The notes below the pieces were generated by a model, which saw only the letters and a program-made list of their open reading frames with translations, did not search any database and was not told where the DNA came from. This document shows positions 26,172-37,390 of a stretch of DNA of 64,000 bases, in pieces. How positions within the stretch are numbered: the first letter of the stretch is position 1; each line of letters starts with the position of its first letter. The stretch lies in the NCBI GenBank assembly GCA_903922605.1, contig CAIXUG010000052.1, positions 1 through 64,000 on the forward strand, given 5' to 3'. A program made the translations under genes and the position numbers. This DNA comes from an uncultured Verrucomicrobiota bacterium (lineage in GTDB: Bacteria > Verrucomicrobiota > Verrucomicrobiia > Limisphaerales > UBA9464).

Positions 26172-28985
26172 TCATTTTCCGCCCTCCAGCCGGCTTACCT
26201 TCGCCAGAACATTCGTGAATTCAAGCGTGCTCTGGGGGGCGAGTTCCAGGTAACGGCGGAAGTGTTTGAGCGCCTCGGGCGACTCCTTTTTCCGGTCGGC
26301 GATTTCGCCGAGGCCGTAGTGCAGGATGTACTGGTCGGGGTGCTTGTCGTTCAGCAACTCGTAATCACGGCGGGCATCGTCCAGGCGGTTGAGCTGGAGC
26401 AGGCAGATGGCGCGATTGGCCCGGGCCACCTCGTTGTCCGATTTATGCTGGAGAATCCGGTCCAGCAGGGACAGGGCCTGGTCGAACTGGCCCCGGGTCA
26501 TGAAGATCACCACCCGGCGCTCGGCGATCTCCGGCTCATCGGGCTGGAGCTGCTCCCACTGGCCGAGCTGCTGCTGGGCCTCGTCAAAGCGGTTCTGCTG
26601 GAGATAGAGCTGCGAAAGCAGGTCGTAGCTGACGGTTTCCTTGGGCATGGCGTCATGCGCCTTGAGCAGCGGCTTTTCCATGTCACCGGCTTTGCCCATC
26701 ATGGCGTAGGTCCCGAACTCGAGGCGGATGAGCTTGACCGTATCCTCGGTCTTGAGCGGTACGCTGGCGCGCAACTCACCGATGGCATTGCGGGCCATGC
26801 CGGGTTCACCGGCATTCAGAAGCGAGCTGATGAAAGCCAGGGCGGAGGCGGGATTGGTGGGATCCAGCTGGCGGGAGCGCAGGAAGCGGGTCGCCGCCGC
26901 CCGGGGGAGGGGAGGCTCGGTCGTGCTGTAGTACCGCCCGATCAGATAGAGCGAATGCGGTTCATCCAGTTCACCCAGCTGGATCACCACCGCCGCGAGC
27001 GATTTGTCGGCCAGCGGTTTGCGGATGTCGTCGTCGATGGGTTTGTGAGCTTTCAGGGCGGCATTGACCTGGGCATTGATCGTGGTGGAGAGATTTTCGG
27101 GATACAGCTTCAGCGCGAGGTCGAAGAGGGCGGCAGCGTCCTCCAGCCGGCCGGATTGCTGCAGGGCCACGCCGTCGTTGTTGGCCGCGCGGGACCAGAG
27201 CCGGGCCGCAACCAAGGGATTGGGCGCTTCCAGTTTGACCGCCGCGATGATGGCAGCCAAGTCGGGCCGGATTTTGTCCCAATGGGCCTTGATCGACGCC
27301 GCCTCCTCCGCCGTGAGCGGCGCGGCTTCCACGTGACCGGCTTCATACGGATACATCCGGAAAATTCCGCCTTGGGAGCGGGCCTGCCATTGCTCGGTCA
27401 GGAAGTTCACGGATGGATTCAGGTAGAAGGCGGCGTGGTTGGTGGCGGCCCGCAACAGCAACCGCATGAAGGGCTGGGCTACGCCCTGTTGGGCCGCGGC
27501 AAAGTCGGCCAGCTCCGGCCAGCGGTTGCCCTGCTCGCGCGCCAGCAGGCGCCGGTATTCCGGCAGCGGTGCCAGATTGGGGTTGAACAGCAACCGGTCT
27601 TCGCCAGCCGGTGAGCGCCGGAAATGGGCCCCGATGAGGGAATGCAGCTGGGCGTCATCCGTGACGACCAGGGCCGGTCCGGTGGGCAGACCCGAGGTCA
27701 GGTGCTCGGCAAAGCGGCTGAGCAGGGGGCCATTCTGGGCGCGAATGAGCGGCAGGTTGCGGAGGATCAGTCCCGTGGGCGTACCCACCGCGAGGAGCAG
27801 CACCAGGCCGGCCCCGAGCTTGACCAGGCCATGGCCTCCGCCGGAACCGCGTTCCCACGAGCTGCTTGGCCGGCTGGTGCCGAGGAGCAGGAAATACCCG
27901 GCGAAATACGCGGCTGCAAGCGCGGCCGCGAAGCTGAAAGTCAGCAGGGGCAGCTCCGCCTGCTGGGGATCCAGCCGGATCAGCTTGCGCACGCTGAAGA
28001 CGGGATCGAAGGCCATGTACACCGCCAGACCCAGGAAAGCGACGCGGAACAGGCCCACGGCCCCGCTGCTCAGCATGCTTTCAAACCGGGTGCCGACGGC
28101 ACCGCCCCAGCGGATGCCCACCAGCACCAGGGGCAGCAGCATGACCAGGGACAGCAGCAGGAAGCGGCTCCGTTGGAGGCTGAAGAGGTAATTCTTCTGG
28201 GTGCCCAGCGCCTCCCGCAGCACACCCCAGACACTGTTGCCCCAGCCACCATGCATTTGGCTGACCAGGGGCATCACCAGATAGGCCAGCAGGCCGAGGC
28301 CGAACCAGGCCGCCAGCCGCAGCAGGAAACCCGCATTCAGGATGGCCAGCCCGCGGATCCAGCAGAGCGCGATCAGGAAAAACGGCGCAAAGCCGATCAT
28401 GGCCCAGTTGCCCGCGATGCCCAGGCCCATCAGCAGGGCGAAGCGCCAGAGCCACGATTCGCGCAGTTCCAGCCGGTATTCCAACAGGCAGCGGATGCAG
28501 GACGCAAAGACCAGCAGGTCAAGCATTTCCCCAGTTTGCGCCGTCGCTTCCTCCCAAAACGTGAGCTGGAGCCCGAGCAGCAGGGTGGCAAAGACCGGAG
28601 GAATCCAGGCGAGCCGGATGTGCAGGAGCGGATTGTCGACATGGTCCCGCATCCGTTCCTCGCGAGCACGGTCATGCGGGAGCAGCGCCACGCAGCGCGC
28701 CAGCGTCCACAGGGAGGCGGCGGCCAGCAACGCGGCCAGCAGGTTGGCGGCGTAGGGCACGCTGGCCGCCGGCACGAACTTCAGCGGCAGGCCGAGCAGC
28801 CACTGCAACGGATGGGAATAGGGCAGGGAATTGCCCCAGCCGGCCATCTCTTCCGTGGTTGCCAGGGACTTTGCACCCACCCATTGGTTCAGGGTCAGCA
28901 GGTAGAGCGCAAAGGTCACGCCCGCGATCAGCCAAGGCAGACGACGCCGGACAAAGACGCCAAGCGCCGGTGAATTATCTTCCAT
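26172..28985 (-). CDS. DUF2723 membrane protein with C-terminal TPR repeats
   Basis: A 937-residue membrane protein, first gene of the glycan operon. Residues 15-440 contain about ten hydrophobic segments and match the DUF2723 pattern (YLLTLNQWVGAKSLATTEE near the N-terminus, then GNSLPYSHPLQWLLGLP), a group related to GT-C protein O-mannosyltransferases. The expected early acidic residues of GT-C enzymes are represented by TTEE around residue 44. The rest, about 460-937, is soluble and ends in a series of TPRs (for example LLDRILQHKSDNEVARANRAICLLQL). GT-C proteins transfer sugars from lipid carriers on the outer face of the inner membrane; that activity is inferred. Confidence 0.75.
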   Translation of the reverse strand: MEDNSPALGVFVRRRLPWLIAGVTFALYLLTLNQWVGAKSLATTEEMAGWGNSLPYSHPLQWLLGLPLKFVPAASVPYAANLLAALLAAASLWTLARCVALLPHDRAREERMRDHVDNPLLHIRLAWIPPVFATLLLGLQLTFWEEATAQTGEMLDLLVFASCIRCLLEYRLELRESWLWRFALLMGLGIAGNWAMIGFAPFFLIALCWIRGLAILNAGFLLRLAAWFGLGLLAYLVMPLVSQMHGGWGNSVWGVLREALGTQKNYLFSLQRSRFLLLSLVMLLPLVLVGIRWGGAVGTRFESMLSSGAVGLFRVAFLGLAVYMAFDPVFSVRKLIRLDPQQAELPLLTFSFAAALAAAYFAGYFLLLGTSRPSSSWERGSGGGHGLVKLGAGLVLLLAVGTPTGLILRNLPLIRAQNGPLLSRFAEHLTSGLPTGPALVVTDDAQLHSLIGAHFRRSPAGEDRLLFNPNLAPLPEYRRLLAREQGNRWPELADFAAAQQGVAQPFMRLLLRAATNHAAFYLNPSVNFLTEQWQARSQGGIFRMYPYEAGHVEAAPLTAEEAASIKAHWDKIRPDLAAIIAAVKLEAPNPLVAARLWSRAANNDGVALQQSGRLEDAAALFDLALKLYPENLSTTINAQVNAALKAHKPIDDDIRKPLADKSLAAVVIQLGELDEPHSLYLIGRYYSTTEPPLPRAAATRFLRSRQLDPTNPASALAFISSLLNAGEPGMARNAIGELRASVPLKTEDTVKLIRLEFGTYAMMGKAGDMEKPLLKAHDAMPKETVSYDLLSQLYLQQNRFDEAQQQLGQWEQLQPDEPEIAERRVVIFMTRGQFDQALSLLDRILQHKSDNEVARANRAICLLQLNRLDDARRDYELLNDKHPDQYILHYGLGEIADRKKESPEALKHFRRYLELAPQSTLEFTNVLAKVSRLEGGK

Positions 28986-29101
28986 AAAGGTCGGTACGCG
29001 AAAAGCTCACGCGCTCACGCTTTCAAAGCAAAGCAAAATGAACGTGGCCGCCGCAGTTCGTGTTCCGAGCGGCTTGCGGCCTCAGACGTTCAAGACCGGA
29101 T

Positions 29102-29659
29102 TCAAGACGGCCGCATCCGCTCCGCCTGGTGCAACGTGGGATGCAGCTCCTTTCTTCCATGAACGAATACCGCCGTCCACTCCGCCAGACGGCGGCCCAG
29201 CAGGCGGCAGACGGCCTGGGAATCCTCGTCCCGGGGCGCCCGGCTGATCACCGCGCCGTAATGCGGTGTCAGCGTCTTGGCGGCGTAATCGGTCACGCCG
29301 AACACCAGGAAGCCGAAGTTCATCAGCACGGTCAGGATGGACTGGCAGGCCAGCTCCATTCCGCCACCCCAGCCGCCCGCGCTGCTGAAGGCGCAGGCGA
29401 TCTTCCCGTCGATCTTCATCCAGTGCGAACGCATCGTCTCGTCCCAGAAGCGTTTCATCTTCCAGGACAGGATGCCCATGTTGGTCGGGCTGCCGACCGC
29501 GATGCCTTCGCACCACAGCACGTCCTCCGCCGTGGCCTCCTCCACCGAGCGCAGGCGCACCTCGGTGCCGGGCACAGAGTTAGCCCCCTCGGCGATGAAG
29601 GCCGCCATCTGGGCCACATTGCCGGTATTGGAATCGTAAAGGACGAGGACGCGGTTCAT
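29102..29659 (-). CDS. Flavodoxin-like / WrbA-type NAD(P)H:quinone oxidoreductase family protein
   Basis: A 185-residue single-domain flavodoxin fold. The FMN-phosphate loop is [11 protein letters not shown] at residues 8-18, followed by [19 protein letters not shown] and the [12 protein letters not shown] flavin-ring loop, all as in WrbA and the NAD(P)H:quinone oxidoreductase group. It is slightly shorter than WrbA (about 200 residues) and lacks the extra inserts, so it may be an electron-transfer flavodoxin rather than an oxidoreductase. The gene stands alone; its promoter region is filled by purine-rich word repeats. Confidence 0.8.
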   Translation of the reverse strand: MNRVLVLYDSNTGNVAQMAAFIAEGANSVPGTEVRLRSVEEATAEDVLWCEGIAVGSPTNMGILSWKMKRFWDETMRSHWMKIDGKIACAFSSAGGWGGGMELACQSILTVLMNFGFLVFGVTDYAAKTLTPHYGAVISRAPRDEDSQAVCRLLGRRLAEWTAVFVHGRKELHPTLHQAERMRPS

Positions 29660-29674
29660 TGGGGCGAGAGTCGG

Positions 29675-29956
29675 AGGGGAAGGAAAAAGGTAAAAGGCAA
29701 AAGGAAAAAGGAGACAGGAGATGGGAGACAGGAGATGGGGGTTGAATGGCGCGAGGACGACGCGAAGTCAGCAGATGACCGTGAGCTGCAAGCCCTCTTT
29801 GTTCCTCCCCTCCTTGGTGGTTCAATCAATCCGCGCAACCCAACCGAGATCCGAAGTTCCCAGTCGCAGTTCGAAACTCGAGACCCGGAATTCGCCCTGA
29901 CCCGGGCCTCTGTCCCTTTCCTTTCGCCATTTCCCTTTTTCCTTTTTCCTTCCCCC
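29675..29956. repeat. Facing purine-rich and pyrimidine-rich word tracts
   Basis: 29675-29740 consists of near-repeats of AAGGAAAAAGG and GGAGACAGGAGATG. 29914-29956 is its loose reverse complement (TTTCCCTTTTTCCTTTTTCC and onward). The outermost parts agree well: GGGGAAGGAAAAAGG against GGGGGAAGGAAAAAGG. The 170 bases between contain another word run (GTTCCCAGTCGCAGTTCGAA near 29854). No gene is seen; the gap 29660-30085 separates the flavodoxin gene and the divergent pseudopilin. Confidence 0.7.
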
Positions 29957-30085
29957 ATTCATGCCCGGTTTTGGGGGTTTGATTCTCCACCCGATGTGTT
30001 CAGCTTGGCAGCAGTTGCAACCCATCAACGGGGTATTTTCCCGTTGCCTAGCCGCCCGCTGCCTGCCCGTCGTCCATCTGTTCGC

Positions 30086-30841
30086 ATGAATGCCAACCTC
30101 AGTCGCCGTTCCCCGGTCGCCTTCACCCTGATCGAGCTGCTGGTGGTCATCGCCATCATCGCAATTCTCGCCGGCATGCTGCTGCCCGCGCTGGCCTCAG
30201 CCAAGGCGCAGGGCTTGAAAGCCGCCTGTATCAACAACAACAAGCAGATCTGCCTGGCGAACTTCATGTATTCGGGGGACAACCGCGACTACATGCCCAA
30301 CCCGATCTGGGGCAACGATTTTCCGGGCTGGCTCTACGCCCCGACCAACGGGAACCCGCCGCCGTTAATTTTGACGAATTTGGAGAAATCCTACGGTGGC
30401 GGACAGCTTTGGCCCTACCTCAAGCTCGCCAAGACCTACATCTGTCCGACGGACAGCACCAACAAGACCCAGAACCCGTACTATGCGAAACGCCTGAACA
30501 AGCTCTCCAGCTACGTCTGGAACGGGGCCGTCAACGGTTACGGAGCTTTGCTTGCAGGCAGTTACAAGCAGGGTGATTTCAATCCCGTCGCCTATTTCAT
30601 GTGGGAGCCGGATGAGGCCAACTACTACAAGCAGTTTCCCGGCGGGAACTGCTTCAACGATGCCAGCAGCAGTCCGACGCCCGGGGAGGGGCTGGGGCGC
30701 CGGCATGGCAAGAGGGGGGGTATTTTGTCTTCCTTCGATGGCCACGTTGAGGTGGTGTCTTTTGAAAAATTCGGTCAGGAGATCAATAACCACCCTGGGC
30801 TGTTGTATTGTGTACCGGGCAATAAAACTGGGGGATTTTAG
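30086..30841 (+). CDS. Type II secretion-like pseudopilin (prepilin-type N-terminal domain)
   Basis: A 251-residue protein with a class III signal: short basic leader, then [24 protein letters not shown] at residues 14-35, with Glu at position 5 of the mature chain. The remainder ([20 protein letters not shown], an aspartate-rich middle, and the [16 protein letters not shown] ending) is the DUF1559/GspG-like C-terminal part seen in dozens of copies in PVC genomes. These are exported through the prepilin peptidase route and probably form part of a pseudopilus or surface fibre. The ATG at 30086 is chosen because the long open frame upstream is antisense to the flavodoxin gene and the domain starts here. 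No other secretion gene is adjacent. Confidence 0.9.
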   Translation: MNANLSRRSPVAFTLIELLVVIAIIAILAGMLLPALASAKAQGLKAACINNNKQICLANFMYSGDNRDYMPNPIWGNDFPGWLYAPTNGNPPPLILTNLEKSYGGGQLWPYLKLAKTYICPTDSTNKTQNPYYAKRLNKLSSYVWNGAVNGYGALLAGSYKQGDFNPVAYFMWEPDEANYYKQFPGGNCFNDASSSPTPGEGLGRRHGKRGGILSSFDGHVEVVSFEKFGQEINNHPGLLYCVPGNKTGGF

Positions 30842-30849
30842 GCGGCAAT

Positions 30850-30888
30850 TGTGAATAACTACACCACCGCTTGTGGTATTGTGAATAA
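30850..30888 (-). promoter_or_regulatory. Two DnaA-box-like sites upstream of smc
   Basis: TGTGAATAA occurs at 30850-30858 and 30880-30888; on the minus strand this reads TTATTCACA, a full match to the relaxed DnaA box TTATNCACA. The sites are in the same orientation with a 30-base spacing, about three helical turns, and are embedded in a 13-base direct repeat ATTGTGAATAACT. A small inverted repeat ACCAC/GTGGT lies between them. They end 66 bases before the smc start codon. Confidence 0.5.
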
Positions 30889-30953
30889 CTTACCACGTAT
30901 CTGGTAGGTTTCGTCTTGCGGGGCCGTCGCCGACTTCCTTCACTGGAGGCGCG

Positions 30954-33900
30954 ATGTATCTCAAGAATCTGACTGTCCTCGGCTTCAAGTCGTTTGCCGA
31001 CAAAACGTCGCTGAACTTCCAGCCCGGCGTGACGGCCATCGTCGGGCCCAATGGTTGCGGCAAATCCAATGTGTCGGACGCCGTCCGCTGGGTTTTGGGT
31101 GAGCAGTCCGCCAAGGCGTTGCGCGGCGGTGAGATGGCGGACGTCATCTTTAACGGTACCGATTTACGGAAGCCGATGGGGATGGCAGAGGTGAGCCTGA
31201 CCTTGGGCGATGTTGATTCCGAACACCTGAAGGCCGCTGGGATCGCCGTGGAGTTCAATGAGGTCACGATCACGCGGCGGGTTTTCCGGGATGGCGGTTC
31301 CGAGTATTTCCTGAACAAGACCGGCTGCCGGCTGCGCGACATCCAGCAGCTCTTCATGGGCACCGGCATGGGCAAGACGAGCTACTCGATCATGGCCCAG
31401 GGCAACATCACGCAGATCCTGTCCAGCCGGCCGGAAGATCGCCGGCTGGTGTTCGAGGAGGCGGCGGGCATCACCAAGTTCAAGGCCCAGAAGCGCGAGG
31501 CGCTCCGTAAGCTCGAGAGTACCGAGCAGAACCTGCTGCGGGTGCAGGACCTCATCAAGGAGGTGAAACGCCAGATCGGCTCGCTCCAGCGGCAGGCCGG
31601 CAAGGCGCGCCGTTACAAGGCCATCGCCGCCGAGTTGCAGCATCTGGAAACCCAGCTCGCGCGGCACCAGTTCGATGTGCTGCAGGGCGAAATCACCGAT
31701 CGTCAGGCCCAGGCCGAGCGGGTCGCGAAGGAAATGGAAATCTGCCAGGAGAGCGTCCTGCGCGTGGAAGACGAGATTCTCCAACTCCGCACGCAGCTCG
31801 GCGAGCTGGACCAGGAGATTTCGCTGAACCAGCAGCACGGGCTGGAGCTGAAGGCCGAATCCGACCGGCACACGAGCCGCATCGAGTTCAACGGCCAGCG
31901 GCTGGGCGAACTCGAACGGCAGAACGAACAGGCCCTGCACGACATCAACCAGTCGCAGGAGCGCCAGTCCATTGCGGAGCAGGAACTCGTGAGCGTCACG
32001 GAGCGGCTCATTGCCTCGCAGGCCTCCCTGACGCAGCTGCGCGCCGCGTTGGAAGAGAAGCGCACCGCCCTCAGTGCCGTCGAGCGCGAGGTATCGCTCA
32101 AGCAGGAGGCACTGCGCCTGGCCCAGTCGGCCGCCTTTGCCGCCGCGCAGGGTCTGGCCCGGGCGCGCAACGAACTCAACCAGCTTGATCTCCAGAAGCA
32201 GGGTAACATCGTCCGGCTGGAAAAGCTGAACGCGGAACAGGTCGGCCTGGCCGAGGAACGCGAGCGGTTGGAAGTGCGGCTCGCCGAGTTTTCTCAGGCG
32301 GTGGAGAGCGAGCGGCTGCAGGTCCAGACCTCGCGCGGCACGCTGGAGGAACGCCAGTTGCGGCTGCGGTCCATCCAGGGCGAGATCAATGCGGCGCAGC
32401 AGGCGCTTGACGGCGTCGTGCGTCAGCAGGCGGAGAAGCGCAGCCGCCTCAACGTGCTGGAGCAGCTCGACACGCAACACGAGGGTTTCGGGGCCGGCGC
32501 GCTCGCGGCGCTCAAGCAGAGCCAGAACGTGCTCGGCTCGTTGGCGGACAAAATCCGCGTGCCCGGCGAGTTCGTCACCTCGGTCGAGGCCGCGCTGGGC
32601 CATCACCTGCAGCTCGTGCTCACGGAGCAGCCTGAGTCGGCGACGCAGATTCTGACGGACCTCAGCACGAACAAAAAAGGTCGAGCGAGCATCGCGGCGC
32701 TGGGCCTGAAAACCGGCGAGTCCGTGGATCAAACCACGCTTCCCGCGCTGTCGTTTGGCCAGCGCGTGATGAGTGTCGTCGAGTGCGATGCCTCCGTGCG
32801 TCCGCTGATCGAGGCGTTGCTGAGTCAGACCGTGATCGTTCCCGATCTGGCCACGGCGACCGAGGCCTTCCGGCAGACCGGCGGCCAATACGACTTCGTG
32901 ACGTCGGGCGGCGATCTCCTCACGCGGCAGGGCATTTTCACCGGCGGTTCGGCGAGCCAGTCGGGCAAGGCCCCGGCCAGCATCCTCGGCCGCAAGAACC
33001 AGATTGCGGAACTGCAGGGCGAGATCGCCAAGCTCAATGAGCAGGTCAACGAAGCCAGCCGCGCGAAGGCCGCCTTGCAGGCCGAGCAGACGGCGTTGCA
33101 GGCGAGCCTCGAACAGGCGCGCACCGAGCTGCGCCAGCAGGAGGTCGCCGTCGCCACACGGCAGGGCGAGTTCAACGCGCTCCAAAACTCGAAGCGCTCG
33201 CTGACCGTGAAGTTCGAGACCGTCATGCACGAGCTGAAGACGCTGACGGCGCACGAGCAGGAAGGCCTGGCCAAGCGCGAGCACCTCGTCACCCAGGTCG
33301 GCAGCTTCGAGGCGCGCGAGCAGGATGCCACCACGCAGGTCGCCCAGCTTAGCAGTGAGCTTGAATTGCTGCGCCAGCAGCGCGACGGCGCGAACCAGAC
33401 CGTCAGCGATGCCAAGGTAGCGCTGGCGACGGAGGAGCAGCTCTGTGCGAGCCATGCCCGGCAGAAGCAGCCGTTGGAGCAGCGCATCCGTGAGCTGTCG
33501 ACGCTCGTGCAGCGGTTGCAGGGCGAGCTGGGTTCCTTCGCCGGTCGCAAGGCGCAGTTCGAACAGGACATCGCCGAGTCGCGCCACCAGATTGAGCGGT
33601 TGCAGGGCCAACGGCAGACGCTGGCCGAGCAGATCGCCGCGCAGATCGAGCAGAAGTCGGCGCAGGAGGTCGAAATCGGCAGTCGCGAGGAACAGTTGCG
33701 CGAGCAGCGAAACCGGCTCACGGGTTACCAGACGCGCCGTGGGCAACTTGAAGTCGAACTCGCGCAGAAGACGATGGCCGTGCAGAACCTGCGCGAGCGC
33801 ATCCAGACGAAATACCAGCTCAACCTCGATGACATCCGGGGCGAGGGCATCAAGATCACGATGGCGGACGAGGGGCAGGCGAAAGTCGAAACCGTATCGC

Positions 33901-34679
33901 TCGACGAGTTGCAGGCCGCCGGGCTGAGCACCGACTGGGACGCCGTCGGCCAGCAGGTGTCCGCGTTGCAGCGCAAGGTGGACGAGATTGGCCCGGTCAA
34001 CCTGGTGGCCATCGAGGAATACGAGGAGACCGAGCAGCGCTACAATTTCCTCAACACCCAGCACGACGACCTCGTGTCGGCCAAGCAGCAGCTGGTCGAG
34101 GTCATCACCAAGATCAACGACGAGACGAAGGCGATGTTCGTCGCGACGTTTGAGCAGATCCGCGACAATTTCCGCGTCATGTTCACGGAGATGTTCGCCG
34201 GCGGCAAAGCCGACCTCGAACTCGTCGAGGGCGACGACGTGCTGGAGGCCGGCATCAACATCATGGCGCGCCCACCGGGCAAGCAGCTCCAGTCCATCTC
34301 GCTGCTTTCCGGCGGCGAGCAGACCATGACCGCCGTCGCGCTGCTCTTCTCGATCTACCAGGTGAAGCCGTCGCCCTTCTGCGTGCTGGACGAGCTGGAC
34401 GCGCCGCTCGACGAGTCGAACATCAACCGTTTCATCAAGGTGCTCCAGCGCTTCATCGAGCAGAGCCAGTTCGTCATCATCACCCACAACAAGCGCACCA
34501 TCGCGATGGCGGGCGTGCTCTACGGCGTGACGATGCAGGAGCAGGGCGTGAGCAAGATCGTGAGCGTGCGCTTCAACAAGGAAGAGGGCGCACCCGAGCG
34601 CAACACCGAGGTGTCGAGCATCGCCGATTCGGTGCGCGGGAGGACCCCGTCGGAGCCCGATATGGTGATGGCAAAGTGA
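30954..34679 (+). CDS. smc: Chromosome segregation protein SMC
   Basis: A 1,241-residue SMC ATPase, which dimerises at its hinge and, with ScpA and ScpB, extrudes DNA loops to organise and separate chromosomes. Domains in order: head part with Walker A GPNGCGKS at 31-38 and QGNITQIL; a long Glu/Gln/Arg-rich coiled coil; a hinge near 510-680 (GFGAGALAALKQ, then FVTSGGDLLTRQGIFTGGS); a second coiled coil; and the C-terminal head with the signature LSGGEQ at 1118-1123 and Walker B CVLDELDAPLDESN. The length is a little above the usual 1,170-1,190 residues. The ATG at 30954 opens with the standard MYLKNLTVLGFKSFADKT. scpA and scpB are not in the window. Confidence 0.97.
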   Translation: MYLKNLTVLGFKSFADKTSLNFQPGVTAIVGPNGCGKSNVSDAVRWVLGEQSAKALRGGEMADVIFNGTDLRKPMGMAEVSLTLGDVDSEHLKAAGIAVEFNEVTITRRVFRDGGSEYFLNKTGCRLRDIQQLFMGTGMGKTSYSIMAQGNITQILSSRPEDRRLVFEEAAGITKFKAQKREALRKLESTEQNLLRVQDLIKEVKRQIGSLQRQAGKARRYKAIAAELQHLETQLARHQFDVLQGEITDRQAQAERVAKEMEICQESVLRVEDEILQLRTQLGELDQEISLNQQHGLELKAESDRHTSRIEFNGQRLGELERQNEQALHDINQSQERQSIAEQELVSVTERLIASQASLTQLRAALEEKRTALSAVEREVSLKQEALRLAQSAAFAAAQGLARARNELNQLDLQKQGNIVRLEKLNAEQVGLAEERERLEVRLAEFSQAVESERLQVQTSRGTLEERQLRLRSIQGEINAAQQALDGVVRQQAEKRSRLNVLEQLDTQHEGFGAGALAALKQSQNVLGSLADKIRVPGEFVTSVEAALGHHLQLVLTEQPESATQILTDLSTNKKGRASIAALGLKTGESVDQTTLPALSFGQRVMSVVECDASVRPLIEALLSQTVIVPDLATATEAFRQTGGQYDFVTSGGDLLTRQGIFTGGSASQSGKAPASILGRKNQIAELQGEIAKLNEQVNEASRAKAALQAEQTALQASLEQARTELRQQEVAVATRQGEFNALQNSKRSLTVKFETVMHELKTLTAHEQEGLAKREHLVTQVGSFEAREQDATTQVAQLSSELELLRQQRDGANQTVSDAKVALATEEQLCASHARQKQPLEQRIRELSTLVQRLQGELGSFAGRKAQFEQDIAESRHQIERLQGQRQTLAEQIAAQIEQKSAQEVEIGSREEQLREQRNRLTGYQTRRGQLEVELAQKTMAVQNLRERIQTKYQLNLDDIRGEGIKITMADEGQAKVETVSLDELQAAGLSTDWDAVGQQVSALQRKVDEIGPVNLVAIEEYEETEQRYNFLNTQHDDLVSAKQQLVEVITKINDETKAMFVATFEQIRDNFRVMFTEMFAGGKADLELVEGDDVLEAGINIMARPPGKQLQSISLLSGGEQTMTAVALLFSIYQVKPSPFCVLDELDAPLDESNINRFIKVLQRFIEQSQFVIITHNKRTIAMAGVLYGVTMQEQGVSKIVSVRFNKEEGAPERNTEVSSIADSVRGRTPSEPDMVMAK

Positions 34680-35105
34680 GCCCACGGTGAGGAAACGGGA
34701 GTGCGGAGGGTCAGGGCATTTTGGTATGGCCCTTCGAGAGCGGACAGGTTTCATGCGCGCCTTCGCCCTCACCCCGGCCCGCTCCCGCCAGGAGAGGAAG
34801 AATTGTCGCCTGTCCTCTGGCGGAAGCACGCGCTGGATTGGCCTGATGCGCATTCAAGCAACCGAAATCGCCCGTCCGCTGTCCCCTCTCCTGGCGGGAG
34901 AGGGCTACGGTAAGGGGCAACAGCCACCCATCTACCCCCGCGTTCGGCCGTTCGCTCCCACTTTCTCCCTTTCCCACCAGCCCACTCACGGGCTCACCGC
35001 CTCCCATCTCCTGACTCCGGACGCAGTCCCTCCTGTCTCCTGTCTCCTCGCCGGAAGGCTCAGCTTTCTTTGCGCCCGCCGCCTTCTCCCCCTTAAGTTC
35101 GGGGG
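34680..35105. other. Repeat-filled gap between smc and uvrB
   Basis: No gene is seen. The gap contains a 16-bp inverted repeat (separate entry), the words CCCTCACCCCGG and CGCCCGTCCGCTGTCCC that recur near 41313-41327, and a pyrimidine-rich tract from about 34965 to 35050 made of TCTCCTG/CTCCCATCTCC words that is the complement of the purine words at 29675-29740. A uvrB promoter should lie here but could not be fixed. Confidence 0.6.
34782..34900. repeat. REP-like hairpins in inverted orientation
   Basis: CTCCCGCCAGGAGAGG at 34782-34797 is the exact reverse complement of 34885-34900. Each copy is also a hairpin by itself; the right one extends to CCCTCTCC-TGGC-GGGAGAGGG. The left copy follows CCCTCACCCCGG, the word that precedes a widespread class of bacterial REP sequences. 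Confidence 0.7.
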
Positions 35106-37172
<2,067 letters not shown>

Positions 37173-37390
37173 TGGCGTAAAGCCACCCAAGTCCTGGGGG
37201 CCAATCCCAGTAGTCGATGCGCGATGTGGCCAGAAGACGCTTCACCGCAACGCTGCCCGTCCACCGAGCCCGTGTGGAGTGTTATCGCAGTTTGCCCAGG
37301 TCGCTCTCGGTTAGAATCGCCGCCGCGGCGGTTCGCGGCTTCTTTCGGCAGGCTATTTTTCGGGCTTCTGGACTGTTGCGTGTGGCCAAG

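Noticed and set aside
29060-30085. Upstream extension of the pseudopilin frame by 342 codons
   Set aside because: It is antisense to the flavodoxin gene and crosses word repeats; the prepilin signal must be N-terminal.
30842-30953. Replication origin at the DnaA boxes
   Set aside because: Only two boxes, no AT-rich unwinding region, and no origin-associated genes nearby.
31164-34853. 1,229-codon minus-strand frame antisense to smc
   Set aside because: The composition is a Leu/Arg/Gln-rich shadow of the SMC coiled coil; the sense strand carries all family motifs.
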